A stretch of 58,885 bases of DNA from Porphyromonas sp. COT-290 OH3588 (GCF_000769075.1 NZ_JRFC01000008.1:1-58885); one strand, 5' to 3'. Numbered from the stretch's first letter, positions 45,804 to 55,175 are shown. Notes: generated by a model not told the origin, from the letters alone. Made by a program: numbers and translations.

Positions 45804-47213
45804 TTAGTTCGGTATGATGGTCGATTCGTCACGTTTCTCTGGACGAATGGGTACCCGATAGACCTCGCCTCGACGCTCTACCTCGAAGACCAGTACGTCT
45901 AGACGCTCTGGGTTGATGTATGGGCGGAAGGAGAAGAGGTAGGAGAAGGCTGCATCGCTGCGATCCCTGAGGAGCATCGTGGCGATAGCATCGTAGTGTC
46001 TAGGTGCCCAGTAGCGACTCTGTAAGTTAGCCATGGGGACATGCATAGCGGGGAGGTCTTTGTCTCGATATTTTTCGCTACGCTCGGCGAACGTATAGTA
46101 GGCCGTGAGCAGATCGTCGAGAGAGGGGTGGTCTAGCTCGATGCCATTGATGCTCTTGATGATATCCCCGGGTAGGATACCTGCACTCATCGCAGGCGAC
46201 CCGTACTCGACGTCTATGACACGCCTAAGTGTAGCCTTGTCGTAGACCAAACCCGTATAGTGGTACCTTAGAGTTTGGAAAGTCCAAGATGGGGCTAGGG
46301 TGTTGGGGGCTAGGGGGAAGCCTTGTAGCATGATGGGTATAGAGTAGGCTGCGTACTCGGGGATCGACATATCCGCTCCAAGGGACTCGTTGGCCTCACA
46401 GCTCCATACGGCCTTTTGGGTTTGTGGGTTTTGAGCCACGATACCTAGGGAGAGCTTGTAGGTCGCCAAAGGAGATTGGGAGGGGAGTACAGGCAGGGGC
46501 TTCAGATCCCGATGCTGTGGGTCGTAGCGCCAGCCAAATGGCATCTCGTCGCTGGGCTTCGCAGTAGGCTCTACTGGGCTAAGCTGGTAGTAGGTAGAGA
46601 TCAGTAGATCGGGGCTGTCGTGGCTCTCCTCTAGTCCCGTAGCCACAAGCGCCTTGCGAATAAGTATGTTGAGTGCTTGGTCTATCCCTTGTGTGGCAGG
46701 CGAAGAAGGAGCGAAAGCGAAGGTTCGCACCTGATCAAGTCTAAATGTAGATGCTTGTTGGTAGGTGAAAGGGTAGGCAATGCGTTGGCTACTGGCGTCC
46801 TCTAGGCTGTATAGGGCGAATAGCTCTGCTAGCTCACGCTCTGTGACGCTGTGAGCAAGTTTGCAATCTCGGCCTAGCAGGTAGGTTTTCTTTTGCCGGC
46901 CAAAGTTGGAGATCTGTAGGATATGCTGAGCTTGTCTGGTATGTAGAAGCTGATGAATTTGCTTCCCCGTCAGATTGAGCGTAGGCACACCATCGATACT
47001 CTCGATGATATCACCCACACGAAGCCCACTCCGATCTGCGGGGCCAAAGGGAGCAATAGACGTGACAACGGGCTGCGAGGCTCCCCAAGCAGGGAGATGG
47101 CTGATCTGGAACTGAAAGCCAACACGACAAACCTCATTGCCAGCCAAAAGCATAGCACCACCCTGCAGGGCAATACCCAGCAGCAGTAGACTTTTTGTAA
47201 TGATCTTCTTCAT
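45804..47213 (-). CDS. Exported PDZ/DUF4136 protein
   Basis: A 469-residue protein with signal peptide (about 1-25, MKKIITKSLLLLGIALQGG...). A PDZ domain follows (about residues 40-105, FGPADRSGLRVGDIIESIDG), then a DUF4136-like middle (about 140-300, starting with YQQASTFRLDQVRTFAFAP), then a second PDZ domain (about 335-420, GSPAMSAGILPGDIIKSING). No protease triad is visible, so it is probably a binding protein. The frame is open to 47264, but a -7 box at 47280-47273 would place the transcript start near 47266, and the signal peptide begins at 47213; I use the latter. It leads the CvfB-like gene by 2 bp. Confidence 0.85.
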   Translation of the reverse strand: MKKIITKSLLLLGIALQGGAMLLAGNEVCRVGFQFQISHLPAWGASQPVVTSIAPFGPADRSGLRVGDIIESIDGVPTLNLTGKQIHQLLHTRQAQHILQISNFGRQKKTYLLGRDCKLAHSVTERELAELFALYSLEDASSQRIAYPFTYQQASTFRLDQVRTFAFAPSSPATQGIDQALNILIRKALVATGLEESHDSPDLLISTYYQLSPVEPTAKPSDEMPFGWRYDPQHRDLKPLPVLPSQSPLATYKLSLGIVAQNPQTQKAVWSCEANESLGADMSIPEYAAYSIPIMLQGFPLAPNTLAPSWTFQTLRYHYTGLVYDKATLRRVIDVEYGSPAMSAGILPGDIIKSINGIELDHPSLDDLLTAYYTFAERSEKYRDKDLPAMHVPMANLQSRYWAPRHYDAIATMLLRDRSDAAFSYLFSFRPYINPERLDVLVFEVERRGEVYRVPIRPEKRDESTIIPN

Positions 47214-47272
47214 CAATAATTCTAGAGTTGGATTGGAGATATGAGTGTACACCAAAGTAGTCATCTCGGGTA

Positions 47273-47280
47273 CAAAGCTA
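47273..47280 (-). promoter_or_regulatory. Probable -7 box of the PDZ/CvfB operon
   Basis: On the minus strand this reads TAGCTTTG, matching TAnnTTTG, 60 nt before the ATG at 47213. No -33 element is found at the right distance. Confidence 0.55.
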
Positions 47281-47326
47281 AGGTATTTTCGTCAAACCTA
47301 TAGAGCGTTACCCTAGGGACATAATG

Positions 47327-47371
47327 CCAAGCGGGTGCGACAGAGCTTGACGCTCCGACGCACCCGCTTGG
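47327..47371 (-). terminator. Terminator behind PFOR
   Basis: A perfect 13-bp stem (CCAAGCGGGTGCG with CGCACCCGCTTGG) closes a 19-nt loop, 29 nt after the PFOR stop on the minus strand. No T run follows. Confidence 0.75.
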
Positions 47372-47399
47372 TTGTCAATAATTGTTGTCTAAACTAACC

Positions 47400-50300
47400 T
47401 TATTCGGCAGAGATAGTTTCTTCTTCCCAAATGCGGTTAGCCAAACGCTTGTAGCCTGCATAGCGCCACTGTGAGTTGCGCTTAGCCTCCTCAAAGAGCT
47501 CGGTAGCCTCTGCGGGATATTGCTTCTTGAGAGAAGCATAACGAACCTCACCCTCTAGGAATGGAATGAAGTTGTCCCAGTTCGGCTCCTTGCTATCTAG
47601 AATGAATGGGTTCTTGCCCTCGGCTTCTAGATCTGGATTGAAGCGCCATAGGTGCCAGTAACCGCAGTTCACAGCATTTACCTCTTCCTTCTGAGCCTTA
47701 CCCATGCCAGACTTTAGACCATGAGAGATACAAGGAGAGTAAGCGATGATCACGGATGGCCCATTGTATGCCTCAGCCTCACGGATAGCCTTGAGTGTCT
47801 GAGCTGGGTTCGCCCCCATGGCGATCTGAGCTACATACACGTAACCATAGGTAGTGGCGATCATGCCAAGGTCTTTCTTGCGAACACGCTTCCCAGAAGC
47901 TGCGAACTTGGCGATAGCACCTACTGGAGTGCTCTTGGAACTCTGACCTCCAGTATTGGAGTAAACCTCGGTATCTAGTACTAGGATATTGACATTGGCT
48001 CCAGAGGCGATCACATGGTCTAGACCACCGAACCCTATATCGTATGCCCAACCGTCACCACCGATGATCCATTGGCTACGCTTGATAAAGTACGAACGCA
48101 TATCGTACATCTTCTGGCATACGCCTGTGATGCGACGTGCGATAATAGGTTTGATCGCATCGGCTAGAGCCTTGGCTCGAGGAGCGTCCTCACGGTTGTC
48201 AATCCACTCACGTAGTAGCCCCTTGAGCTCTGCGTGATCGATGTCGGGGTTAGCGATACATTCCTCTGCAAGACGCACAAGGCGCTCACGCATCTTGGTA
48301 TAGCCAAGGTGCATACCTAGACCGAACTCTGCGTTGTCTTCGAAGAGTGAGTTAGCCCATGCAGGCCCTTCGCCTCGCTCATTGACAGTGTATGGTGTAG
48401 ACGGAGCTGAGCCAGAGTAGATAGATGAGCAACCGGTAGCATTAGCAACCATCTGGCGATCACCGAATAGCTGGGTAATCAGTTTGACGTATGGCGTTTC
48501 TCCACAGCCAGAGCAAGCACCCGAGAACTCAAATAGAGGTGTCGCAAACTGAGAGTTTTTCACGTTTGAGGTAATGTCTACCAAGTGAGCCTTGCTAGAT
48601 ACCTCGGAAACCATCTTATCCCAGTTGCCCTGCTCGGGGAATTGTCCTTCAATCTCCTGCATCACTAGCGCCTTGCCGTTTTTGTTGCCGGGACAGACGT
48701 CTACACAGTTGCTACAGCCTAGGCAGTCGAGTACATTCACTTGGATGCGGAAAGTCATATCGGCAAATTGCTTACCGATAGCCTTGATCGCATTGACGCC
48801 CGTTTTAGCCTGCTCGTCGGCTGTCATCACGAATGGACGAATCGTAGCGTGAGGGCAAACGTAGGCACACTGGTTACACTGGATACAGTTCTCTGCGATC
48901 CACTCAGGTACGTGAGAGGCTACACCACGCTTCTCGCTAGCGGCCGTGCCATTCTCCCAAGTTCCGTCTTCACGACCTCTGAACTGAGATACTGGGATAC
49001 TATCACCATCTTGAGCATTTATTGGGCGAACAATCTTTTGGATAAACTCGCTGTCGTGTGGGTATACCTCTGTTGGGTCGTTGGGTAGATTAGCCCATTC
49101 AGGCTTCACGGGCACTTCAATTACGTCAGAGCCACGATCTACTGCAGCGAAGTTCTTATTAACAACGTCTTCGCCCTTCTTGCCATAGCTCTTGACGATC
49201 GCCTTCTTCATCTGTTCTACTGCCAAGTCGTAGGGGATAACGCCCGAGATCTTGAAGAATGCAGACTGGAGGATTGTGTTGGTGCGATTGCCAAGACCAA
49301 TCTCAGCAGCGATACCCGTTGCGTTGATCATATAGAAGCGAATGTTGTTTTTCGCTAGATGACGCTTAACCTTGTTGGGAAGGTGCTTCTCCACGCTGTC
49401 TACGTCCCACACGGAGTTGAGTAGGAACGTACCATTCTTCTTCAGACCACGAGTTACATCATATAGACGCAGATAGGCAGGTACGTGACAAGCTACGAAG
49501 TCAGGAGTAACCACGAGGTAGGTAGAGCGGATCTGGTTGTCGCCGAAGCGCAGGTGTGAGCAGGTGAAGCCGCCCGACTTTTTGGAGTCGTAGGCGAAGT
49601 AAGCCTGACAGTACTTATTGGTGTTGTCTCCAATGATTTTCACGGAGTTCTTGTTTGCTCCGACAGTACCATCGGCACCAAGTCCGTAGAACTTAGCTTC
49701 AAATGTCTTATTGTCCTCGAAGATCAAGTCTTCCTTCTCGGGCAGAGATGTGAAGGTTACATCATCTACGATACCGATCGTGAAGTGATCCTTGGGTAGG
49801 CGCATAGATAGGTTCTCGAATACCGAGAGAATATGTGCAGGCGTAGTGTCCTTGGACGATAGACCATAGCGACCACCTACGATGAGAGGAGCATTGTCTA
49901 CACCGTAGTAGCATGAGCGCACGTCTAGGTATAGTGGTTCGCCATCGGCTCCGGGTTCCTTAGTGCGGTCAAGTACAGCTACACGCTTCACGGTCTTAGG
50001 CATAGCTGCCAAGAAATGCTTGGCGCTGAATGGACGATATAGGTGCACGGAGAGTAGACCAACCTTCTCGCCCTTGGCACGTAGATGATCTACTACTTCA
50101 CGGATCGTTTCGGTCACAGATCCCATAGCGATGATTACATGCTCGGCATCTTCTGCACCATAGAAGTCGAAGAGGTGATACTTGCGGCCTGTTACCGTGG
50201 CGAGTTTGTCCATATACTCCTGCACGATCTCGGGCACTGCATCATAGAACGGATTGGCAGCTTCACGGTGCTGGAAGTAAACATCAGGGTTCTCTGCCAT

Positions 50301-50957
50301 ACCACGTGACACGGGCTTCTCTGGGTTGAGGCCTCGCTCACGGAATTCACGCAGAGCGTCCCAGTCGATGAACTGAGCTAGATCTTCGTTGTCTAGAGCC
50401 TCAATCTTCTGGATCTCGTGTGAGGTGCGGAAGCCGTCGAAGAAGTGAATGAAAGGAACGCGAGCCTTGAGTGTGGCCAAGTGGGCTACGCCTGCTAGGT
50501 CCATAACTTCCTGCACAGAACCAGTACAGAGCTGAGCAAAACCTGTGGGGCGAGCGGCCATAACGTCTTGGTGGTCGCCGAAGATAGAGAGCGCATGCGT
50601 AGCGATAGCACGAGCTGATACATGGAACACCGTTGGGAGTAGCTCCCCTGCGATCTTGTACATATTGGGGAGCATCAGCAGTAGACCTTGAGATGCAGTG
50701 TAGGTCGTAGTAAGTACCCCAGTCTGTAGTGAACCATGTACAGCACCTGCTGCACCAGCCTCGCTCTGCATTTCTTCTACCAGTACGGTCTCTCCAAAGA
50801 TGTTTTTGCGTCCTTGGGCGGCCCATTCGTCTACGTATTCGGCCATCGTAGAGGATGGCGTGATTGGGTAGATACAGGCTACCTCGCTAAACATATACGA
50901 GATGTGCGCAGCAGCCTGATTACCATCACAGGTCAGAAACTTTTTTTCTTTCGCCAT
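47400..50957 (-). CDS. nifJ: Pyruvate:ferredoxin (flavodoxin) oxidoreductase
   Basis: Single-chain PFOR of 1185 residues that converts pyruvate and CoA to acetyl-CoA and CO2 and reduces ferredoxin, the central fermentation step of anaerobes. Domains in order: the N-terminal TPP-dependent domain (YPITPSSTMAE), the CoA domain, a ferredoxin-like insert with two [4Fe-4S] motifs (CIQCNQCAYVCP and CLGCSNCVDVCP), and the C-terminal TPP-binding domain with CSGCGETPY and GGDGWAYDIG. The frame is open to 51017, but MAKEKKFLTCDGN at 50957 is the family start. The leader from the promoter is about 220 nt. The 54-residue ferredoxin at 11077 is its likely partner. Confidence 0.97.
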   Translation of the reverse strand: MAKEKKFLTCDGNQAAAHISYMFSEVACIYPITPSSTMAEYVDEWAAQGRKNIFGETVLVEEMQSEAGAAGAVHGSLQTGVLTTTYTASQGLLLMLPNMYKIAGELLPTVFHVSARAIATHALSIFGDHQDVMAARPTGFAQLCTGSVQEVMDLAGVAHLATLKARVPFIHFFDGFRTSHEIQKIEALDNEDLAQFIDWDALREFRERGLNPEKPVSRGMAENPDVYFQHREAANPFYDAVPEIVQEYMDKLATVTGRKYHLFDFYGAEDAEHVIIAMGSVTETIREVVDHLRAKGEKVGLLSVHLYRPFSAKHFLAAMPKTVKRVAVLDRTKEPGADGEPLYLDVRSCYYGVDNAPLIVGGRYGLSSKDTTPAHILSVFENLSMRLPKDHFTIGIVDDVTFTSLPEKEDLIFEDNKTFEAKFYGLGADGTVGANKNSVKIIGDNTNKYCQAYFAYDSKKSGGFTCSHLRFGDNQIRSTYLVVTPDFVACHVPAYLRLYDVTRGLKKNGTFLLNSVWDVDSVEKHLPNKVKRHLAKNNIRFYMINATGIAAEIGLGNRTNTILQSAFFKISGVIPYDLAVEQMKKAIVKSYGKKGEDVVNKNFAAVDRGSDVIEVPVKPEWANLPNDPTEVYPHDSEFIQKIVRPINAQDGDSIPVSQFRGREDGTWENGTAASEKRGVASHVPEWIAENCIQCNQCAYVCPHATIRPFVMTADEQAKTGVNAIKAIGKQFADMTFRIQVNVLDCLGCSNCVDVCPGNKNGKALVMQEIEGQFPEQGNWDKMVSEVSSKAHLVDITSNVKNSQFATPLFEFSGACSGCGETPYVKLITQLFGDRQMVANATGCSSIYSGSAPSTPYTVNERGEGPAWANSLFEDNAEFGLGMHLGYTKMRERLVRLAEECIANPDIDHAELKGLLREWIDNREDAPRAKALADAIKPIIARRITGVCQKMYDMRSYFIKRSQWIIGGDGWAYDIGFGGLDHVIASGANVNILVLDTEVYSNTGGQSSKSTPVGAIAKFAASGKRVRKKDLGMIATTYGYVYVAQIAMGANPAQTLKAIREAEAYNGPSVIIAYSPCISHGLKSGMGKAQKEEVNAVNCGYWHLWRFNPDLEAEGKNPFILDSKEPNWDNFIPFLEGEVRYASLKKQYPAEATELFEEAKRNSQWRYAGYKRLANRIWEEETISAE

Positions 50958-51186
50958 TTGTAGTAATCCGTTATTAACATTGTAAGACTTCTCAATGCTC
51001 CTCGACCGCCAGCTCAAAGAGCAGACAGAGGTGAGCGCTATAGTTAGGTTAGGGTTGTTTAGTAGGTTTTGTGCGAAACGAGCTTCGGATTATAACAACC
51101 AAAAGCAGACAAACTCCCCTATCTTTTGCGATAGCGACTAAGGGAGCCTATCTTTTTCGTCCACATATATACCTAATATTTGGTAG
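50958..51186 (-). other. Long leader of PFOR
   Basis: From the predicted transcript start near 51180 to the PFOR ATG at 50957 is about 220 nt. I see no recognised riboswitch. The long leader may hold regulatory structure or an unseen small open frame. Confidence 0.4.
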
Positions 51187-51218
51187 CAAAGGTAATTTTT
51201 CTTGACAAAACTACCAAA
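51187..51218 (-). promoter_or_regulatory. Consensus promoter of PFOR
   Basis: On the minus strand: TTTG (51218-51215), 20-nt spacer, TACCTTTG (51194-51187). Complete match to the Bacteroidota consensus. Confidence 0.85.
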
Positions 51219-51454
51219 GTGTATTGATTAAGCCCTTTGATTTCATATTGTATCGTACTACAATATAGAGCCGTTGCTCTAGCTATTTGTGCTTGAGGGA
51301 GAACAGAAATAGACTATGCCTAGACTATGATACCTCCAGTGCATCATGATATAAATACGTATATACGAGTGGAGGCCACATCGAGATTTCGTTCGATGCA
51401 GCCTCCACTCTTCCTAGGGGTCTATCGGTTGCTACTTGTGAGCAGCTCGTTAGA
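51219..51454. other. Gap between PFOR promoter and the CDKK gene
   Basis: Apart from the hairpin at 51367-51410, the stretch holds no supported gene or repeat. An open frame on the plus strand at 51327-51809 is the mirror of the CDKK gene and not real. Confidence 0.4.
51367..51410 (-). terminator. Hairpin behind the CDKK gene
   Basis: A perfect 10-bp stem GAGTGGAGGC/GCCTCCACTC with a second ATCGA/TCGAT stem inside, 45 nt after the stop on the minus strand. The U tail is poor. Confidence 0.65.
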
Positions 51455-51802
51455 TTACTTCTTGTCGCAAGCTTTTTTCTTATCGCAAGTCTTACCTTCC
51501 TTCTTGTCACAAGACTTCTTGGCATCGCATGCCTTGGCGTCCTTCTTGTCACAAGCCTTCTTCTTGTCGCAAGTCATCTTAGCATCACAAGCCTTCTTAT
51601 CGCAAGACTTGTCTGCCTTGCAGCAAGCCTTCATTTCGCATGCCTTGGCATCTTTCTTGTCGCAAGCTTTCTTAGTATCGCAAGCCTTAGCTTCCTTCTT
51701 GCAGCAGTCCTTTTTCTCTGGGGTCTGTGCGATAGCTGTTGTGCTGAAAAGCATTGCTACTGCCAAACCAAGAGCACCAAAAATCTTTTTCATTTTCTTC
51801 AA
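51455..51802 (-). CDS. Exported Cys/Lys-rich 'CDKK' repeat protein
   Basis: A 115-residue protein that I do not recognise as a named family. It has a clean signal peptide (about 1-26, ending TTAIAQ) with no lipobox, and a mature part of 89 residues holding 15 Cys and 32 Lys. The Cys recur every five to eight residues in units such as KACDKK, KSCDKK, KTCDKK and KACDAK; there are two CC pairs. No aromatic residue occurs in the mature part. It might bind metal, form disulfide polymers or stick to polyanions, but none of this is shown. It has its own full promoter and hairpin, implying real expression. Start could be ATG at 51802 or 51793. Confidence 0.8.
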   Translation of the reverse strand: MKKMKKIFGALGLAVAMLFSTTAIAQTPEKKDCCKKEAKACDTKKACDKKDAKACEMKACCKADKSCDKKACDAKMTCDKKKACDKKDAKACDAKKSCDKKEGKTCDKKKACDKK

Positions 51803-52122
51803 TCTTTAGTTTTAGTTAGTATTATAAATGTGATATTCTCTGCTAAGGCTAGCTCGAGAGCCAAGCCTCTATGCAAAGCGAGTGGGCAATCTGATAAGCG
51901 AGAGTACCAAAGGCTCATAAATACCTCCACGAATGCACACCTATTCTCATAGCCTCTGAACCGCAAATATATTGTAATTTATCTTTCTTGACCAAAAAGT
52001 GAGTAAAAAAGTTCTTTTTATGTGATTTTTTATCCCAAAACAGACCTTAAATAGATCGATTTTTGACTTTTTCGTCCATTAGTCCTTGGTCAAGAAACTA
52101 GATTAATCTACCTATCAGTCTA
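51803..52122. other. Gap between CDKK gene and sialidase
   Basis: Holds the CDKK promoter at 51964-51996. The 52000-52122 part behind the sialidase has no clear hairpin; it is AT-rich with several TTTTT tracts. Confidence 0.4.
51964..51996 (-). promoter_or_regulatory. Consensus promoter of the CDKK gene
   Basis: On the minus strand: TTTG (51996-51993), 21-nt spacer, TATATTTG (51971-51964). The leader to the start at 51802 would be about 155 nt. Confidence 0.75.
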
Positions 52123-54393
52123 CTATCGTTTGCCAGCACGTAGCCAGTCTAGAGAGATGCGTGTGAAGTAGATGTCGTAGGCAGGTCTATCGTCCTCCTC
52201 AGAGATAATCCCTATCGTGCCGTCGGGCAAGACAGCAATCTCGCTATACGCCGCCTCGCCTAGGCAAAGCGTGCGTGCATAGGGCCAAGTCTTACCCTCA
52301 TCTTCGCTCATATAGATACGTAGATTGGTGCGATTGTCTGCCTCTAGGAGCGTATGTAGGAGGATATTCTTTCCTCCTTTGCCATCTTCTTTGCTGTATC
52401 GTGTTAGTGATGCGTTGCAGGCATTGCCACTCAGATCTTCCCATACACGAGGTCCCGACCAAGTCATACCATGATCTTCCGAGGTTACATAGGTACGAGG
52501 TGTAGCCTTGTAGGCTCTATTACGGCTAGAGATCATCAGATCTCCGTTGGCGAGCTCCACGACTTTGGCTTCATCTCCGTTGTAGCGAGCCACAGGAGAG
52601 GCCTGCCATGTAGCTCCATTGTCGTCGGAGTAAACCATTACATTGTCCATCTGTCCGCCCCATTTAGCATCAATACGCATTGCAGCAACGAATGCAATGC
52701 GTCCCTTGCTCGTGATAATGCCATTGCCAGAGCCAAAGAATCCGCCATTGGGGTAGCGATCTGTCTGCACCATAGCGGTAATATCCTTGACAGGCGTCCA
52801 AGTCTTACCTCCATCGACACTCTGGCTATAGTACATCTCTAGAGGCTTCTTGGCTGCGCTTGGGTAGAACCATAGTCCGGAGCCTGCCACCATCACCATA
52901 TGTATGGTCTTGCCGTCCGTGGCAATAGCGGCATCTCCATAGCCATGCTCGGGAGTCCCTTGTGCCACTGTAATGGGTTCACTCCACGTCTTGCCGTAGT
53001 CTTTGCTTATTTTGACCTCTACATCTATATCTTCTGGTAGATCGTAGTCGCTATTCTTACGCTTGTCTATCGCAGCGACAAGTGAGCCGTTATCTAGGCG
53101 CACCAAAGCTGGAATGCGGTAGTGCGCGGAGCGGTTTTCTCCCGGTGTCCAGACGAGCGTGCGCCCTAGTACGATCGTTTGCTCTCCAAGACTGCCTTGG
53201 TCTGGCGTGAAGTTCTTGCTCTTGGCAAACTTCAGGTTCTTAATCTCCGCCTTGATGATGTTCCCCTCCGTGGCATCCTCTGCCACGTCAGCCACTACCC
53301 AGAGCTTACTTAGATTAGAGAGCGTGGGGGTACCCTTGGCGGCACGCAGTGTAACTAACTCCTCAGAGGCAATTCCCTCGGCTACCAGCCTACCGGGGTT
53401 GCGATGATCGTACCGGTCGCCATTGGCAGTTTCATAAATCTTCAGGGCTTTGATATCCGATAGTTGTGTCGTCCCTGTAAGGCTGATGCTGATCTCTTGC
53501 AGCACATCTGGAGTGCGAAGTCCTACGGTCGCTAGACCTAATGCCTGCGTATCGCCACGACCTACAAGGCTACCATTGGTGCGGCGAGCTGTGAAAGACT
53601 TGATATTGGCATGCTCAATGCTTGTATCAAAGCCCATAAGGGTTGCCGTATGCTTGCCCGTAACATCTCTGATTGTGGTATCGCCAATTTTATAGCCATC
53701 GAAGTCGAAAGCGGCGACGAGTCCTTTAGTCCGAGGCTTGATGCGCTCTGTAGCTCTATCGGCGAGTAGCTCTTGGGGCGACAAAGCACGCTTGTAGAAG
53801 CGCAAATTGTCGAGCATGCCGCCGAAGTGCGCAAAAGCCTTACCCTCTTCCTGACCAGCACCGATGAAGAGTGGCAGGTCATTGGTCGTGTGCCAAGGCT
53901 CACTAGCCGAGATGTCGGCATTGTGAGTTTCATGCCCATCTACATAGAAGCGGATTTTGTTTGCTGAGCGATCGACCACCCAAGCCACATGATACCAGTG
54001 GCGCATCTCGCTTTTTTCGGCCGATGGCGCCCAGCCGTCGAAAGCATTCTTCGCACTGCCTTGGCGATCAGACAGGGTCGCTCCAACGAAATTCTTTGCC
54101 GTATTGCGTAGTACCATGAGGTCATATCCAGATCTGTCTATACTATCTCGTTTGGTATTGAGGCGGCGACCAACGACACGTTGAGTAGGCCCCCAGAAAT
54201 AAGTCCGGTTGGAGTTGAACCAGAGGCTAATGGTATAGCTCTCGTTTGGAGCCACATCAAAGTCCGAATGGGCAGGTACACTGAGGTATTGCTTCGTGCC
54301 ATCTAGCTCGATGATAGAGCGATGCTTTACATCACTTGCCGTAGCTGCCAAAGCAGAGCTTAGAGCAAGTGAAACAAGAAAGGTCTTCTTCAT
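52123..54393 (-). CDS. nanH: Exported exo-alpha-sialidase
   Basis: Releases terminal sialic acid from host glycoconjugates. The 756-residue protein has a signal peptide (about 1-19), an N-terminal LamG-like lectin domain (about 25-215), the sialidase-associated N-terminal domain (about 265-390), and the catalytic six-bladed propeller (about 405-756). The propeller shows the YRIP motif (residues 425-428) and five Asp boxes at 463-470, 525-532, 589-596, 638-645 and 696-703 (SxDxGxTW). Tyr716 in AYSEI is the likely nucleophile. There is no T9SS sorting domain. It lies 38 bp after the PorT-like gene and probably shares its transcript. Confidence 0.95.
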   Translation of the reverse strand: MKKTFLVSLALSSALAATASDVKHRSIIELDGTKQYLSVPAHSDFDVAPNESYTISLWFNSNRTYFWGPTQRVVGRRLNTKRDSIDRSGYDLMVLRNTAKNFVGATLSDRQGSAKNAFDGWAPSAEKSEMRHWYHVAWVVDRSANKIRFYVDGHETHNADISASEPWHTTNDLPLFIGAGQEEGKAFAHFGGMLDNLRFYKRALSPQELLADRATERIKPRTKGLVAAFDFDGYKIGDTTIRDVTGKHTATLMGFDTSIEHANIKSFTARRTNGSLVGRGDTQALGLATVGLRTPDVLQEISISLTGTTQLSDIKALKIYETANGDRYDHRNPGRLVAEGIASEELVTLRAAKGTPTLSNLSKLWVVADVAEDATEGNIIKAEIKNLKFAKSKNFTPDQGSLGEQTIVLGRTLVWTPGENRSAHYRIPALVRLDNGSLVAAIDKRKNSDYDLPEDIDVEVKISKDYGKTWSEPITVAQGTPEHGYGDAAIATDGKTIHMVMVAGSGLWFYPSAAKKPLEMYYSQSVDGGKTWTPVKDITAMVQTDRYPNGGFFGSGNGIITSKGRIAFVAAMRIDAKWGGQMDNVMVYSDDNGATWQASPVARYNGDEAKVVELANGDLMISSRNRAYKATPRTYVTSEDHGMTWSGPRVWEDLSGNACNASLTRYSKEDGKGGKNILLHTLLEADNRTNLRIYMSEDEGKTWPYARTLCLGEAAYSEIAVLPDGTIGIISEEDDRPAYDIYFTRISLDWLRAGKR

Positions 54394-54431
54394 TGATTTA
54401 TAATTATCCTGATTGTTGGTTTAGTCGCAAA

Positions 54432-55175
54432 CTACTGGAAGTAGAATGTGAGGGCGATCATTCGATTCTGCCCCGAGCGGATCGCCTGCGTATAGTACAG
54501 GCGTTTATCCTCGGCCAGCTCGGGTCGGTTAGTTTGGATCACATTGGTCAAGCCATAGCTAAAGCTAAGCTCGGGCGATAGTTTGAAGTATCTGAGATAG
54601 AAGTCACAGCCTAGTGATAGGGATAATCCATAGTCAAGTGCCCTCAAACGTACTACATCTTCTCGCTTGCCTCCAAGGCTTAGGGCTGTGTAGACACCAG
54701 CCCCAACGTATGGGCGGACGTTGTTGAGTCTTAGGGCGGCATATTTGAGCATGAGAGGTAGGCTGATGTAAGTGGCTCTCTGGCCAAATTCAGCTACTTT
54801 TTTTACACCATCGCTATAGGCTATGGGTTTGTCGCCGAAGTGGAGGCTTGGGTTGAGCCGAAGCTCTAGTCCCGGGATTAGGACACGACCTGCCATAACG
54901 CCAACGCTGAAGCCGGGGCGGTAGTGAGGGACGTCTGCAAAGAGAGCTTGTCCCTCCGGTGTCACGAAGCCAGAGTTGCTAATCCTAAGGTCTTGGGTAT
55001 GTAGCCCCACGTTGAACCCTAGGTAATAAGTTTTTAGATCGCTGTATGGTTGATGTTTAACCCGCTCTCGCTGTGCCGTGCTCTTATGAATAGGAGCGAA
55101 CCACAAGCACAGCAATACGATTAGCCATCGCCACTGCCCTCGACATATCAAACGCCTTTCTTCCATAGAAGACAA
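54432..55175 (-). CDS. porT: PorT-family outer membrane protein (T9SS-associated)
   Basis: A 247-residue protein with a signal peptide (about 1-35, long basic start then IVLLCLWFAPIHKSTAQ) and a beta-barrel of about eight strands ending in an aromatic residue (ALTFYFQ). The blocks PHYRPGFSVGVMAG, LELRLNPSLHFG, SLPLMLKYAALRLNNVRPY and GCDFYLRYFKLSPELSFSYG resemble PorT/SprT, required for T9SS secretion in P. gingivalis and gliding in Flavobacterium. The match is by my memory of the family, so medium-high. The first Met is at 55175; a consensus promoter (55203-55173) overlaps it, so the true start is the Met three codons on (55166) or a non-ATG codon. Confidence 0.75.
   Translation of the reverse strand: MSSMEERRLICRGQWRWLIVLLCLWFAPIHKSTAQRERVKHQPYSDLKTYYLGFNVGLHTQDLRISNSGFVTPEGQALFADVPHYRPGFSVGVMAGRVLIPGLELRLNPSLHFGDKPIAYSDGVKKVAEFGQRATYISLPLMLKYAALRLNNVRPYVGAGVYTALSLGGKREDVVRLRALDYGLSLSLGCDFYLRYFKLSPELSFSYGLTNVIQTNRPELAEDKRLYYTQAIRSGQNRMIALTFYFQ

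Noticed and set aside
51327-51809. Plus-strand open frame of 160 codons with Ser/Phe/Leu repeats
   Set aside because: It is the mirror of the CDKK gene; the minus-strand frame has the signal peptide and promoter.
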